Part shown: one piece after another, positions 9,584 through 16,613 of the stretch
Numbering within the stretch: the first letter of the stretch is position 1
How the letters are laid out: each line of letters opens with the position of its first letter
Assembly (NCBI RefSeq): GCF_030651185.1
Contig: NZ_JAUSCJ010000040.1
Coordinates: forward strand, 1 to 64,000
DNA: 64,000 nucleotides
Source of the DNA: Phenylobacterium sp.
GTDB taxonomy: Bacteria > Pseudomonadota > Alphaproteobacteria > Caulobacterales > Caulobacteraceae
Direction: 5' to 3'
Made by a program: the position numbers and the translations under genes
The notes under the pieces: generated by a model
Databases searched by the model: none
The model's input: the letters and a program-made list of their open reading frames with translations, nothing else
What the model was told of the DNA's origin: nothing

Positions 9584-9897
9584 GCCTTCAGCCGCGCCTC
9601 CAACTCATTCATCGTGTTCAGGAAACTGGCCTCCAGGTCGACCTCGTAGAGCCGGGCGAGCGTCATGACGCTCCACAGGCAGTCGGCCAGTTCGTGGGCC
9701 AGCTTGGCCTTGGCGTCGGGAATAGCGCGCACGCCCTCGGCGGCCTGCACCAGCTTGGCGAGGTCGCCGACATCCCCCATGAAGCCGAGCGCCACCTCCT
9801 CACGGCTCCAGGCGCGGCCGTAGCGCTGGGTCTCCAGCTCGGCATAGAGCCGGCGGATCGCCCAGGCGCGGGCGTCGAGGTCCTTGAAGTCGGCCAT
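9580..9897 (-). CDS. MazG-like nucleotide pyrophosphohydrolase-family protein
   Basis: A 105-residue all-alpha protein with the MazG-like metal-binding pattern: EEVALGFMGDVGDLAKL, then, after a gap, LAHELADCLWSVMTLARL, giving an ExxxxxxxD...ExxD arrangement. MazG-like proteins hydrolyse NTPs to NMP and PPi, often as house-cleaning enzymes. The first helix has E/D spacing slightly unlike the canonical EExxE, so activity is uncertain. The ATG at 9897 was chosen; a TTG two codons upstream is possible. First gene of a two-gene operon with the GNAT at 9083-9583. Confidence 0.72.
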   Translation of the reverse strand: MADFKDLDARAWAIRRLYAELETQRYGRAWSREEVALGFMGDVGDLAKLVQAAEGVRAIPDAKAKLAHELADCLWSVMTLARLYEVDLEASFLNTMNELEARLKA

Positions 9898-9958
9898 CTG
9901 CAAAGCCTATCGGTGGGTATCCCGGTCAGGTTAGCTCAGAGTGCGAGGGAGTCGCGAC

Positions 9959-10333
9959 ATGGTCCGAACAGCGCGTTGCGGCTGCGGCCAACTACGGATC
10001 GCCTGCGAGGGCGAGCCCAACAAGGTGTCGCTCTGCCATTGCCTGGACTGCCAGAGGCGCACGGGCGGCCCGTTCGGGGTGGCGGTGTTCTATGATCTCG
10101 CCCTGACGAAGGTCGACGGGCCGTCGGTGGCCTATGCCCGCGACGCCGACTCCGGGTTTCCCATAACCTTCCACTTCTGCGCGACGTGCGGCTCGACGGT
10201 GTTCTGGTATCCGAGCCGCAAGCCGGATCTGGTGGCTGTCGCTATCGGCGCCTTTGCTGACCCGGGATTTCCCGGCCCGTCCCAGGAGGTTTACGCACAG
10301 CATCGTTACGCCTGGGTCCCGCCGCTGCCATAG
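9959..10333 (+). CDS. GFA/CENP-V family zinc protein
   Basis: A 124-residue protein of the glutathione-dependent formaldehyde-activating (GFA/CENP-V) fold. The zinc ligands are visible: CGCGQL near residue 7, [11 protein letters not shown] near 27-37 and CATCGS near 73. Members bind zinc through these Cys pairs; S-hydroxymethylglutathione synthase activity has been proposed for Gfa, but most homologues have no known reaction. ATG 9959 is preferred because the zinc motif begins right after it, although the frame opens at 9941. Single gene upstream of the kduI promoter. Confidence 0.85.
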   Translation: MVRTARCGCGQLRIACEGEPNKVSLCHCLDCQRRTGGPFGVAVFYDLALTKVDGPSVAYARDADSGFPITFHFCATCGSTVFWYPSRKPDLVAVAIGAFADPGFPGPSQEVYAQHRYAWVPPLP

Positions 10334-10362
10334 GCCCCACCCGAGGCCGTTGCGCCCGGCAA

Positions 10363-10376
10363 TGACACCGGTTACC
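10363..10376. promoter_or_regulatory. Operator-like site upstream of kduID
   Basis: TGACACCGGTTACC lies about 100 bases before kduI. Its left half is identical to that of the perfect palindrome TGACACCGGTGTCA upstream of the TonB-dependent receptor (16514-16527), and 11 of 14 positions agree overall. The central CG and length fit a LacI-type operator. Shared control of kduID and the receptor is inferred. Confidence 0.55.
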
Positions 10377-10475
10377 TTGGCCTCAGACGGGCCGTCGATC
10401 CGCGCCTTCCGATACGCTTTCGGCGCGGTCGAGATCGGCCTCAAGCGGGCAGGAAAGACCTACAAGGACCTGATC

Positions 10476-11321
10476 ATGTTCAAGAAAACCTATCACGCCA
10501 CCCACCCGGACATGATGAAGGGCGCTGGCAATGACGACCTGCGCGACCGCTATCTGGTCCAGGACCTGTTCGTGGCCGACACGGTCAGCCTGAACTACAG
10601 CCACAACGAGCGGTTCGTGATCGGGGGGGCGGCTCCGGTCGCCGGGCCCGTGAAGCTGCCGGCCCAGACCGAGCCGGCGTCAGCCGCCGGCCATCCGTTC
10701 CTGGAACGCCGCGAGCTGGGCGTGGTCAATGTCGGCGGGGCAGGGCGGATCATCGTCGATGGCCAGGCCTTCGACATGGCGCCCCGCGACGGGCTCTACA
10801 TCCCGATGGGGGTGATCGACGTGACCTTCGAAAGCGCCGACGCCGCGAACCCCGCCAAGTTCTACCTGGCCTCCACCCCGGCCCATAAGGTCTGCCAGCT
10901 GCAGCACATCGCCATCAGCCAGGCCAATCCCCTGGAGCGCGGCGAGGCGGCGACCTCCAACGAGCGCACCATCTACCAGTACATCATCCCCGGGGTCTGT
11001 GAGTCCGCCCAGCTGCTGCTGGGGGTGACCTTCCTGAAGCCGGGCAGCGTCTGGAACACCATGCCGCCGCACCTGCACGACCGCCGCTCGGAGATCTATT
11101 TCTACTTCGACCTGGCCGGCGACAATAAGGTCTTCCACTTCATGGGCGAGCCGGACGCCATGCGCCACATCGTGGTCGGCGCCGATGAGGCGGTGATCAG
11201 TCCGCCCTGGTCGATCCACATGGGGGCGGGCACCTCCAACTACGGGTTCATCTGGGCCATGGGCGGGGAGAACCTCGACTATACCGACATGAACGTCCTC
11301 GACATCTGCCAGCTGAAGTAG
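10476..11321 (+). CDS. kduI: 5-dehydro-4-deoxy-D-glucuronate isomerase (5-keto-4-deoxyuronate isomerase)
   Basis: A 281-residue KduI, the usual length for this cupin-fold zinc enzyme. It isomerises 5-keto-4-deoxyuronate to 2,5-diketo-3-deoxygluconate in the breakdown of pectin- or GAG-derived unsaturated uronates. The segments [36 protein letters not shown] (metal-binding His/Glu) and [20 protein letters not shown] are typical. The ATG at 10476 starts exactly where family similarity does; the long upstream frame overlaps the preceding gene and is ignored. kduD follows after 5 bases, making a two-gene operon under the 10363-10376 operator. Confidence 0.96.
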   Translation: MFKKTYHATHPDMMKGAGNDDLRDRYLVQDLFVADTVSLNYSHNERFVIGGAAPVAGPVKLPAQTEPASAAGHPFLERRELGVVNVGGAGRIIVDGQAFDMAPRDGLYIPMGVIDVTFESADAANPAKFYLASTPAHKVCQLQHIAISQANPLERGEAATSNERTIYQYIIPGVCESAQLLLGVTFLKPGSVWNTMPPHLHDRRSEIYFYFDLAGDNKVFHFMGEPDAMRHIVVGADEAVISPPWSIHMGAGTSNYGFIWAMGGENLDYTDMNVLDICQLK

Positions 11322-11326
11322 GGCTT

Positions 11327-12082
11327 ATGTCTCCGTTTGATCTTACCGGTAAGACGGCCATCGTCACCGGGGCCAACACCGGCCTTGGCCAGGCCATCGC
11401 CGAGGCCCTGGCCACGGCCGGCGCCGACATCGTGGCCGTGGGCCGCACGCCGCCGGTGGATACTCGGTTCGCGGTCGAGGCCCTGGGGCGACGTTTCCAC
11501 GATATCGCCGCCGACCTCACCACGCTGGAGCCGATCCGCCGCATCGTGGCCGAGACCGTCGAGCACTTCGGCGGAATCGACATCCTGGTGAACAACGCCG
11601 GCATCATCCGCCGCAACGACGCCGTCGACTTCTCGGAGGACGACTGGGACGCGGTGATGGACGTCAACCTGAAGACCACCTTCTTCCTCACCCAGGCGGT
11701 GGGGCGGCGCATGATCGAACAGGGCCGGGGCGGCAAGATTATCAACATCGCCTCGATGCTGTCCTACCAGGGCGGCATCCGGGTGCCGTCCTATGCGGCC
11801 TCCAAGAGCGGGCTGGCGGGGATCACCAAGGCGCTGGCCAACGAGTGGGCGGGCAAGGGGATCAACGTCAACGCCATCGCGCCCGGCTACTTCTCCACCA
11901 ACAACACCACCGCCCTGCGGGCCGACGAGGATCGCTCGCGCGACATCCTGGCCCGCATACCGGCCGGACGATGGGGGACGCCCGCCGACATCGGCGGGGC
12001 GGCGGTGTTCCTGTCGTCCTCGGCGGCCGACTATGTCCACGGAACCCTGCTGGCCGTGGATGGCGGCTGGCTGGCCCGCTAG
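11327..12082 (+). CDS. kduD: 2-dehydro-3-deoxy-D-gluconate 5-dehydrogenase (2-deoxy-D-gluconate 3-dehydrogenase)
   Basis: A 251-residue classical short-chain dehydrogenase. TGANTGLGQAIAEALA is the cofactor loop, NNAG the structural motif, and S...YAASK the catalytic Ser-Tyr-Lys. The sequence and its adjacency to kduI identify KduD, which reduces 2,5-diketo-3-deoxygluconate to KDG. KDG would then be phosphorylated by the kinase encoded at 19560. Located 5 bases after kduI. Confidence 0.95.
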   Translation: MSPFDLTGKTAIVTGANTGLGQAIAEALATAGADIVAVGRTPPVDTRFAVEALGRRFHDIAADLTTLEPIRRIVAETVEHFGGIDILVNNAGIIRRNDAVDFSEDDWDAVMDVNLKTTFFLTQAVGRRMIEQGRGGKIINIASMLSYQGGIRVPSYAASKSGLAGITKALANEWAGKGINVNAIAPGYFSTNNTTALRADEDRSRDILARIPAGRWGTPADIGGAAVFLSSSAADYVHGTLLAVDGGWLAR

Positions 12083-12176
12083 GTTTGTTAAAGAACCTAT
12101 CCTGGAAAGCGAGCCACCTAGTCGCGCTTCGCGCGTTGCCCCATAGCTGACGGGCACAGTTGCGGACTGGATTTTG

Positions 12177-13745
12177 ATGGTTTTCGGGGGCGGTGACGCC
12201 ACAGGGCGTCCGGGGGAAGAGGCCGAACAGGCGCGCGCCACGCGCCGCCAGCTCGGCGCGTGGGTCCTTGGCTTGGGCCTGGCGGCGCCCGCCATCGCCA
12301 GCGCGCAGCTTCTGGCCAGCCCCACGATCGATCCGGGTGTCCTGCAGTCTGTGGCCACCGATCCCCGCCTGCGCCGCTTCTACGACCTGCGCGGCTGGGC
12401 TCCGGCCTGGACCGACGATCAGGCCCGGCAGTTGTCTCAGGCCCTGGGCGGCGCCATTCGCCACGGCCTGGATGGCGAGGCCTTCCGGCCGGCGCCCGCC
12501 CGCGACGCCGCCACGCGAGAGGCGGGCCTGACCCTCGCCGCCCTGACCTATGCCGACGCCCTGGCGCGGGGTCTGGTGGCCCCCACCAAGCTCTTCAAGC
12601 TGTTCACCCTGGAGCGCCAGGCGGTGGATGTGGCGCCGGGCCTGTCCCAGGCCCTCGACCGCCGCGAGATCGGCGCCTGGCTGGACCGCCTCGCGCCCAG
12701 CGACGCCGAGTACAAGGCCCTGTCGTCCGCCTATGTGGCGCTGCGGGCGCAGATCGGCCGGGCAGGGGCCTCAGCTATTCCCGAGGGCGGGGCCATCCAG
12801 CCCGGCGGCCAGGACTACCGCGTGCCGCTGATCGCCCAGCGCCTCTATGACCTGGGCTACCTTACCGGCCCGCCCATGGCCTCCCAGACCCTGTCGGCGC
12901 CCATTTCCGAAGCCTTGAAGCTGATCCAGGCCGAGAACGGCATGCAGCCGACCGGCCGGGTGGGCAACACCACCATCGCGGTTCTCAACGCCGGCCCCAC
13001 CGACCACGCCCGGCAACTGGTGCTGAACCTGGAACGCCGCCGCTGGCTGCGCCGCGAGGCGCCCTCCACCCGGATCGACGTCAATACGGCCGCAGCCTTC
13101 CTTACCTACTACAAGGACGGCGCCCTGGACTGGTCGGCGCGCACCGTGGTGGGGAGCGCCAACCGCGAGACCCCCAGCCTGCAGGCGGGTTTCAGCCAGC
13201 TGGTCGTCAATCCGCCGTGGAACGTGCCGGCCAAGATCGCCCGGGCCGAGATCCTGCCGCGCGGCTCCGCCTACATGCGCCGCCAGGGCATGTACGTCAC
13301 CGAGGGCCGGGTTGTGCAGCGGCCGGGGCCGCTCGCGGCGCTGGGCCTGGTGAAGTTCGACATGCAGAACCCCTACGCCATCTATCTGCACGACACCCCG
13401 TCCAAGGCCCTGTTCGCCCGGGCCGCCCGCCACCGCAGCCACGGCTGCGTGCGGGTCGAGAACGCCGTCGAGTTCGCCCGCCACCTGGCGCAACAATACG
13501 GCGCGGCCGACCGCTTCGAGGCGGTGCTGGCTTCGGGCAAGACCGGCGTCGTGCCGCTGAGCGCCATCATCCCGGTGAGGCTGCTCTATCACACCGCCTT
13601 CGTCGACGATCAGGGCAAGGTGGTCTACCGCTCCGACCCCTATGGCTGGGACATCACCCTGGCCACAGCGCTGGGCCTCGACCGCCCGCGCTCGACCCTG
13701 AACCCGGAAGAGGCGACGCCCGATCCCGAGTCCGCGCCGCTCTAG
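12177..13745 (+). CDS. L,D-transpeptidase, YcbB/LdtD type
   Basis: A 522-residue cell-wall enzyme. After an N-terminal export segment comes a large scaffold domain, a peptidoglycan-binding repeat (about 220-280, including SEALKLIQAENGMQPTGRVG), and the YkuD catalytic domain ending in the signature HRSHGCVRVEN, whose Cys is the nucleophile. These enzymes make 3-3 cross-links or attach proteins to peptidoglycan. The signal is unusual: about 26 polar residues, then TRRQLGAWVLGLGLAAPAIA, which looks like a twin-arginine signal. The stop codon lies in the first CTAG of a palindromic repeat. No functional link to the flanking uronate genes is evident. Confidence 0.9.
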   Translation: MVFGGGDATGRPGEEAEQARATRRQLGAWVLGLGLAAPAIASAQLLASPTIDPGVLQSVATDPRLRRFYDLRGWAPAWTDDQARQLSQALGGAIRHGLDGEAFRPAPARDAATREAGLTLAALTYADALARGLVAPTKLFKLFTLERQAVDVAPGLSQALDRREIGAWLDRLAPSDAEYKALSSAYVALRAQIGRAGASAIPEGGAIQPGGQDYRVPLIAQRLYDLGYLTGPPMASQTLSAPISEALKLIQAENGMQPTGRVGNTTIAVLNAGPTDHARQLVLNLERRRWLRREAPSTRIDVNTAAAFLTYYKDGALDWSARTVVGSANRETPSLQAGFSQLVVNPPWNVPAKIARAEILPRGSAYMRRQGMYVTEGRVVQRPGPLAALGLVKFDMQNPYAIYLHDTPSKALFARAARHRSHGCVRVENAVEFARHLAQQYGAADRFEAVLASGKTGVVPLSAIIPVRLLYHTAFVDDQGKVVYRSDPYGWDITLATALGLDRPRSTLNPEEATPDPESAPL

Positions 13746-13795
13746 ACCCTTTCCGGATCAGGTTGAAACAACCTGATCGGATGAAAAGGGTCTAG
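13742..13795. repeat. CTAG-ended palindromic intergenic repeat (copy 1)
   Basis: Nested inverted repeats: outer CTAGACCC/GGGTCTAG (13742-13749, 13788-13795) and inner GATCAGGTTG/CAACCTGATC (13756-13765, 13769-13778). The opening CTAG supplies the TAG stop of the L,D-transpeptidase. The hairpin probably ends or stabilises the transcript and belongs to a dispersed repeat class. Confidence 0.8.
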
Positions 13796-13807
13796 CTTCT
13801 TGAATCT

Positions 13808-13857
13808 AGAGCATGTCCGGGCGGCGAACCGGTTCCCACTTGCGCCTGACATGCTCT
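13808..13857. repeat. Palindromic REP-like repeat with AGAGCATGTC ends
   Basis: AGAGCATGTC (13808-13817) and GACATGCTCT (13848-13857) form a perfect 10-bp outer stem around the core GAACCGGTTCCCACTT. I recognise this arrangement from dispersed repeats of Rhizobiales and Caulobacterales. It lies between two convergent genes and may block read-through. Confidence 0.75.
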
Positions 13858-13862
13858 CGGGG

Positions 13863-16127
13863 CTACCCGGGCGCGTCCGTCACCTTGACCCAAACAGGGT
13901 TGCCATAGGCGCGGCGGCCAGCCTTGTCCTCGACAACGATGGCGTACCAGGTCGAGGTGGACGCGGAGAGCGGGAACTCGACACGGGCCTTCTGACCCGT
14001 CAGGTCGAAGGTGCGGACCGGGCCGGCTTGGCCGACCAGGGTCGCCCGTTTCAGTCCCCCCACCGCCATCAGATCGTAGTCCAGGCTGAACGCGGCGCCC
14101 GGCTTGAGCTTCAGATCGCCGCCGAACATCTGGACCGGTGCGATCAGTGGACCGTGGGTGACGTAGGAGTGGCCCGCCTTGAGGGCGGCGGCATAGGCCT
14201 GGGGTGTCACCGGGCCGTCGACATGAGCGAAGGTGCGGGTCTGGCCTGATAGCTGGTTCCAGACGTCGTGGGTGTCTGTCCCGCCGGACAGGTAGTAGCG
14301 CTCGCCGCGGGTCCAGAACCCGGCCATGGCGCCCAGGACCTTGTCGTCGTCCGAGGGATTGCCGCCATTGATCTCCACGAGATCGAAGCCGGGATTCCAG
14401 CCGCCGGGCGCGACCCCGCCGGCGAGGCTGGCGAAATAGCCATAGGGGATGAAGGGGTGGTTGACCTGCACCACCGCGGCGCCCAGGCGACGCGCCTCGG
14501 CGAGCACGCCATCGATGGTGGTCTGGCCGGTGTCGATGGCCATGCGCTCGCCCAGCCGCAGGGGAAAGGCGTTGAAGTGGGCCCAGGAGGTGGAGATTTC
14601 CAGGGAGGGGATGAACCCCACGCCGCGGCGGTCGGCGATGGCCTGCAGCGCCCTGTGGTTGATCGTGGTGTCGTGGTCGCTGACGAACAGCAGGTCGAGG
14701 CCCGCGGCCAGCTCCGAGCGCGCCAGGTCGGCCAGCGGGGTCACCGCCTCGGCCTGGTCGGAATGGTGGTGCAGGTCGGCCGAGACCCAGCCGGTGGCCT
14801 TGGGATCGAACAGAACCTCGATGGCCGCCGCCAGGGACAGGGTCTTGCCGGGCTCCACCCTGGCCTTGAGCGTGACCGGCGCCGCCAGGACGTCCGGTGC
14901 GTAGGCCACCTTGAAGGCATAGTCCCCGGGCGCGAGGCTGGCGCTTCCCTGTCCCTTGCGGTCGAGCTCGGTGAAGAAAGTCCGGCGGCCGAGGAATTCC
15001 ACGAGCGGCTTCTGGCCCTGCTCGATCGAGATGCGGGCGTCGAGCGGCGCGCCGGTGTCCTTGCGGCTGACCGAGAAGGCGATGGCGCCCGGCGGCTGCA
15101 GGCCGGCGAAATCCTGGCCGAGCCGGGCGCCCGCGCCGACATGGACGGCCTGGACGGCCGTTTGCGAGTAGCCCTTGGCGGTGGCGTAGACGCCATAGTC
15201 GCCGGCCGGCAGGGCGATGCGATAGCGCCCGGCCTGGCCCAGGGTCCAGGCGAAGGGCTTGCCGGCTTTCTCGATCACCACCACCGGGCGGTCGACCGGC
15301 TTGCCGTCGGCGCCCTTGACGGCGCCGGACAGCTCGCCGGACGGCAGGCGCTTGCGGGCGATCTCCTCGGCGACCACGGGGGCGAGGTCGCCGCGCGCGC
15401 CGACCTGCAACCAGGCCTCGAAGCTGCGGCTCTCGCCGGGCCCCAGGCTGTGGCTCAGATACATGTCCTTGGAGCCGTAGCCGACGTGGTCGAGATAGGG
15501 CGCGTGCAGGGTGATCGCCCAGTCCTCGTCATAGGCGGTCACCCGGTCCGAAAGGGCGTTGGCCGCCGGCCCGTCGACCAGTCCCGCCAGACCCGGCACG
15601 GCGAACAGGAAGCCCGCCCCGGGCCACAGGGTCACGCCCGAGCGCAGGTTGTTTAGGGCCGAGGCGCCGCCGTTGCTGAGGGTCACGGCCATGTGCACCT
15701 GATCCGACCCGGCCTGGAGGCTGTAGACGGTCGAGACCGTGACCTCGCCCCAGTCGCGCTCGGCGCGGATCACGACCTCCTCGGGCGTCTGCTTGACCAC
15801 GGCGACGCGTTGATAGGTGTTGGGCCAGGCGGACCAGTTGTTGGGAATGACGTCGGCGAACACCACCCGGTCGCGCTGGATCTTGCCGTCCGTGACCGGG
15901 GCCAGGTCGACCAGGGCGCCCTTGGGCACGCCATAGGGGACCGGCGATTGGATCGCCAGGCTGAAGGCCAGGCGCTCGTTGACGACGGTGAGGTCGCCGG
16001 CCGCACTCGCATCGCCCCCCGGGATCGGGGTGGGGCCATGGACGATGCGCACGGCCGCGGCGGCCGGCCCTGTGATCAGGCAGAGCGCCGCCAGGGCTAC
16101 GAGCAATGAGCGAACCGAAACTGCCAA
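13863..16127 (-). CDS. Secreted CehA/McbA-type PHP-domain metallohydrolase
   Basis: A 754-residue exported protein with signal SLLVALAALCLITGPAAAAV. The N-terminal half is beta-rich, with carboxypeptidase-like repeats (SGAVKGADGKPVDRPVVVI...RIALPAGDYGVYA). The C-terminal PHP domain carries the metal ligands: DLHHHSDQ, LFVSDHDTT, QVNHPF and SGGTDTHDVW. The CehA/McbA subfamily includes a carbaryl hydrolase, but most members have unknown phosphoester or ester substrates. The start is TTG at 16127, chosen because a strong GGAGG lies 7 bases upstream. It is divergent from the TonB-dependent receptor inside a uronate island, so action on a periplasmic carbohydrate derivative is possible but unproven. 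Confidence 0.85.
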   Translation of the reverse strand: MAVSVRSLLVALAALCLITGPAAAAVRIVHGPTPIPGGDASAAGDLTVVNERLAFSLAIQSPVPYGVPKGALVDLAPVTDGKIQRDRVVFADVIPNNWSAWPNTYQRVAVVKQTPEEVVIRAERDWGEVTVSTVYSLQAGSDQVHMAVTLSNGGASALNNLRSGVTLWPGAGFLFAVPGLAGLVDGPAANALSDRVTAYDEDWAITLHAPYLDHVGYGSKDMYLSHSLGPGESRSFEAWLQVGARGDLAPVVAEEIARKRLPSGELSGAVKGADGKPVDRPVVVIEKAGKPFAWTLGQAGRYRIALPAGDYGVYATAKGYSQTAVQAVHVGAGARLGQDFAGLQPPGAIAFSVSRKDTGAPLDARISIEQGQKPLVEFLGRRTFFTELDRKGQGSASLAPGDYAFKVAYAPDVLAAPVTLKARVEPGKTLSLAAAIEVLFDPKATGWVSADLHHHSDQAEAVTPLADLARSELAAGLDLLFVSDHDTTINHRALQAIADRRGVGFIPSLEISTSWAHFNAFPLRLGERMAIDTGQTTIDGVLAEARRLGAAVVQVNHPFIPYGYFASLAGGVAPGGWNPGFDLVEINGGNPSDDDKVLGAMAGFWTRGERYYLSGGTDTHDVWNQLSGQTRTFAHVDGPVTPQAYAAALKAGHSYVTHGPLIAPVQMFGGDLKLKPGAAFSLDYDLMAVGGLKRATLVGQAGPVRTFDLTGQKARVEFPLSASTSTWYAIVVEDKAGRRAYGNPVWVKVTDAPG

Positions 16128-16348
16128 CCCACGACCTCCGCGGAGAGAGAGCGGGGATGTTTCCCCCTGTGGCCGCCTTTTTGGACCGCCCCCGCCGCGC
16201 CATCATGCGCCGGACCGTCACATTCCCGATTTGACGTGCGATCCTGCCGTCGACCTCGGACCGGCCCGAGCGTCTCCGGGGCGGGGCCCGAATTGCGAGG
16301 GGGGAAAAGGCCGCCAAGGCCTGCCCCGACGACCGTACTGCGCCTGCT

Positions 16349-16368
16349 GGGACAAGCCCGGCCATGAC
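16349..16368. repeat. Half copy of the GGGACAAGCCCGG dispersed repeat
   Basis: GGGACAAGCCCGGCCATGAC is the exact reverse complement of the start of the 52245 repeat arm. It lies in the 486-base gap between the CehA-like gene and the receptor gene. It is only a solo arm here, with no partner seen nearby. Confidence 0.6.
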
Positions 16369-16481
16369 GTTTTCCCGACCTGCATTGGCGTTTCCGACAC
16401 ACTGCTCAGCTTTCGCGCAGGGGCCGCTCGCGTTTGAAGCGACCGGTCTTGCGATTACGACAGAACCATGGCTATTCTCAT

Positions 16482-16528
16482 TGCTACCGGTGTCAGGGGC
16501 CTCTAGTGGCCAATGACACCGGTGTCAT
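16482..16528. promoter_or_regulatory. Tandem operators upstream of the TonB-dependent receptor
   Basis: ATGACACCGGTGTCAT (16513-16528) is a perfect 16-bp palindrome with central CG. A second, imperfect copy TGCTACCGGTGTCA lies at 16482-16495. Their centres are 32 bases apart, about three helical turns, which suits cooperative binding or looping by one repressor. A related site precedes kduI. No cognate LacI/GntR regulator gene is in the window. Confidence 0.7.
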
Positions 16529-16613
16529 AAATGGGGAAGCGCGGGGAGCGCCGGAACGGCGCCCACCATCTGACGGCCTTACGTCGCAGGTGGCTCCGCA
16601 CAGGGAGGGACAG

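Noticed and set aside
16434-16613. A 60-residue longer start for the TonB-dependent receptor
   Set aside because: It would translate through both operator palindromes and place a polar stretch before a perfect signal peptide; the ATG at 16614 has AGGGAGG.
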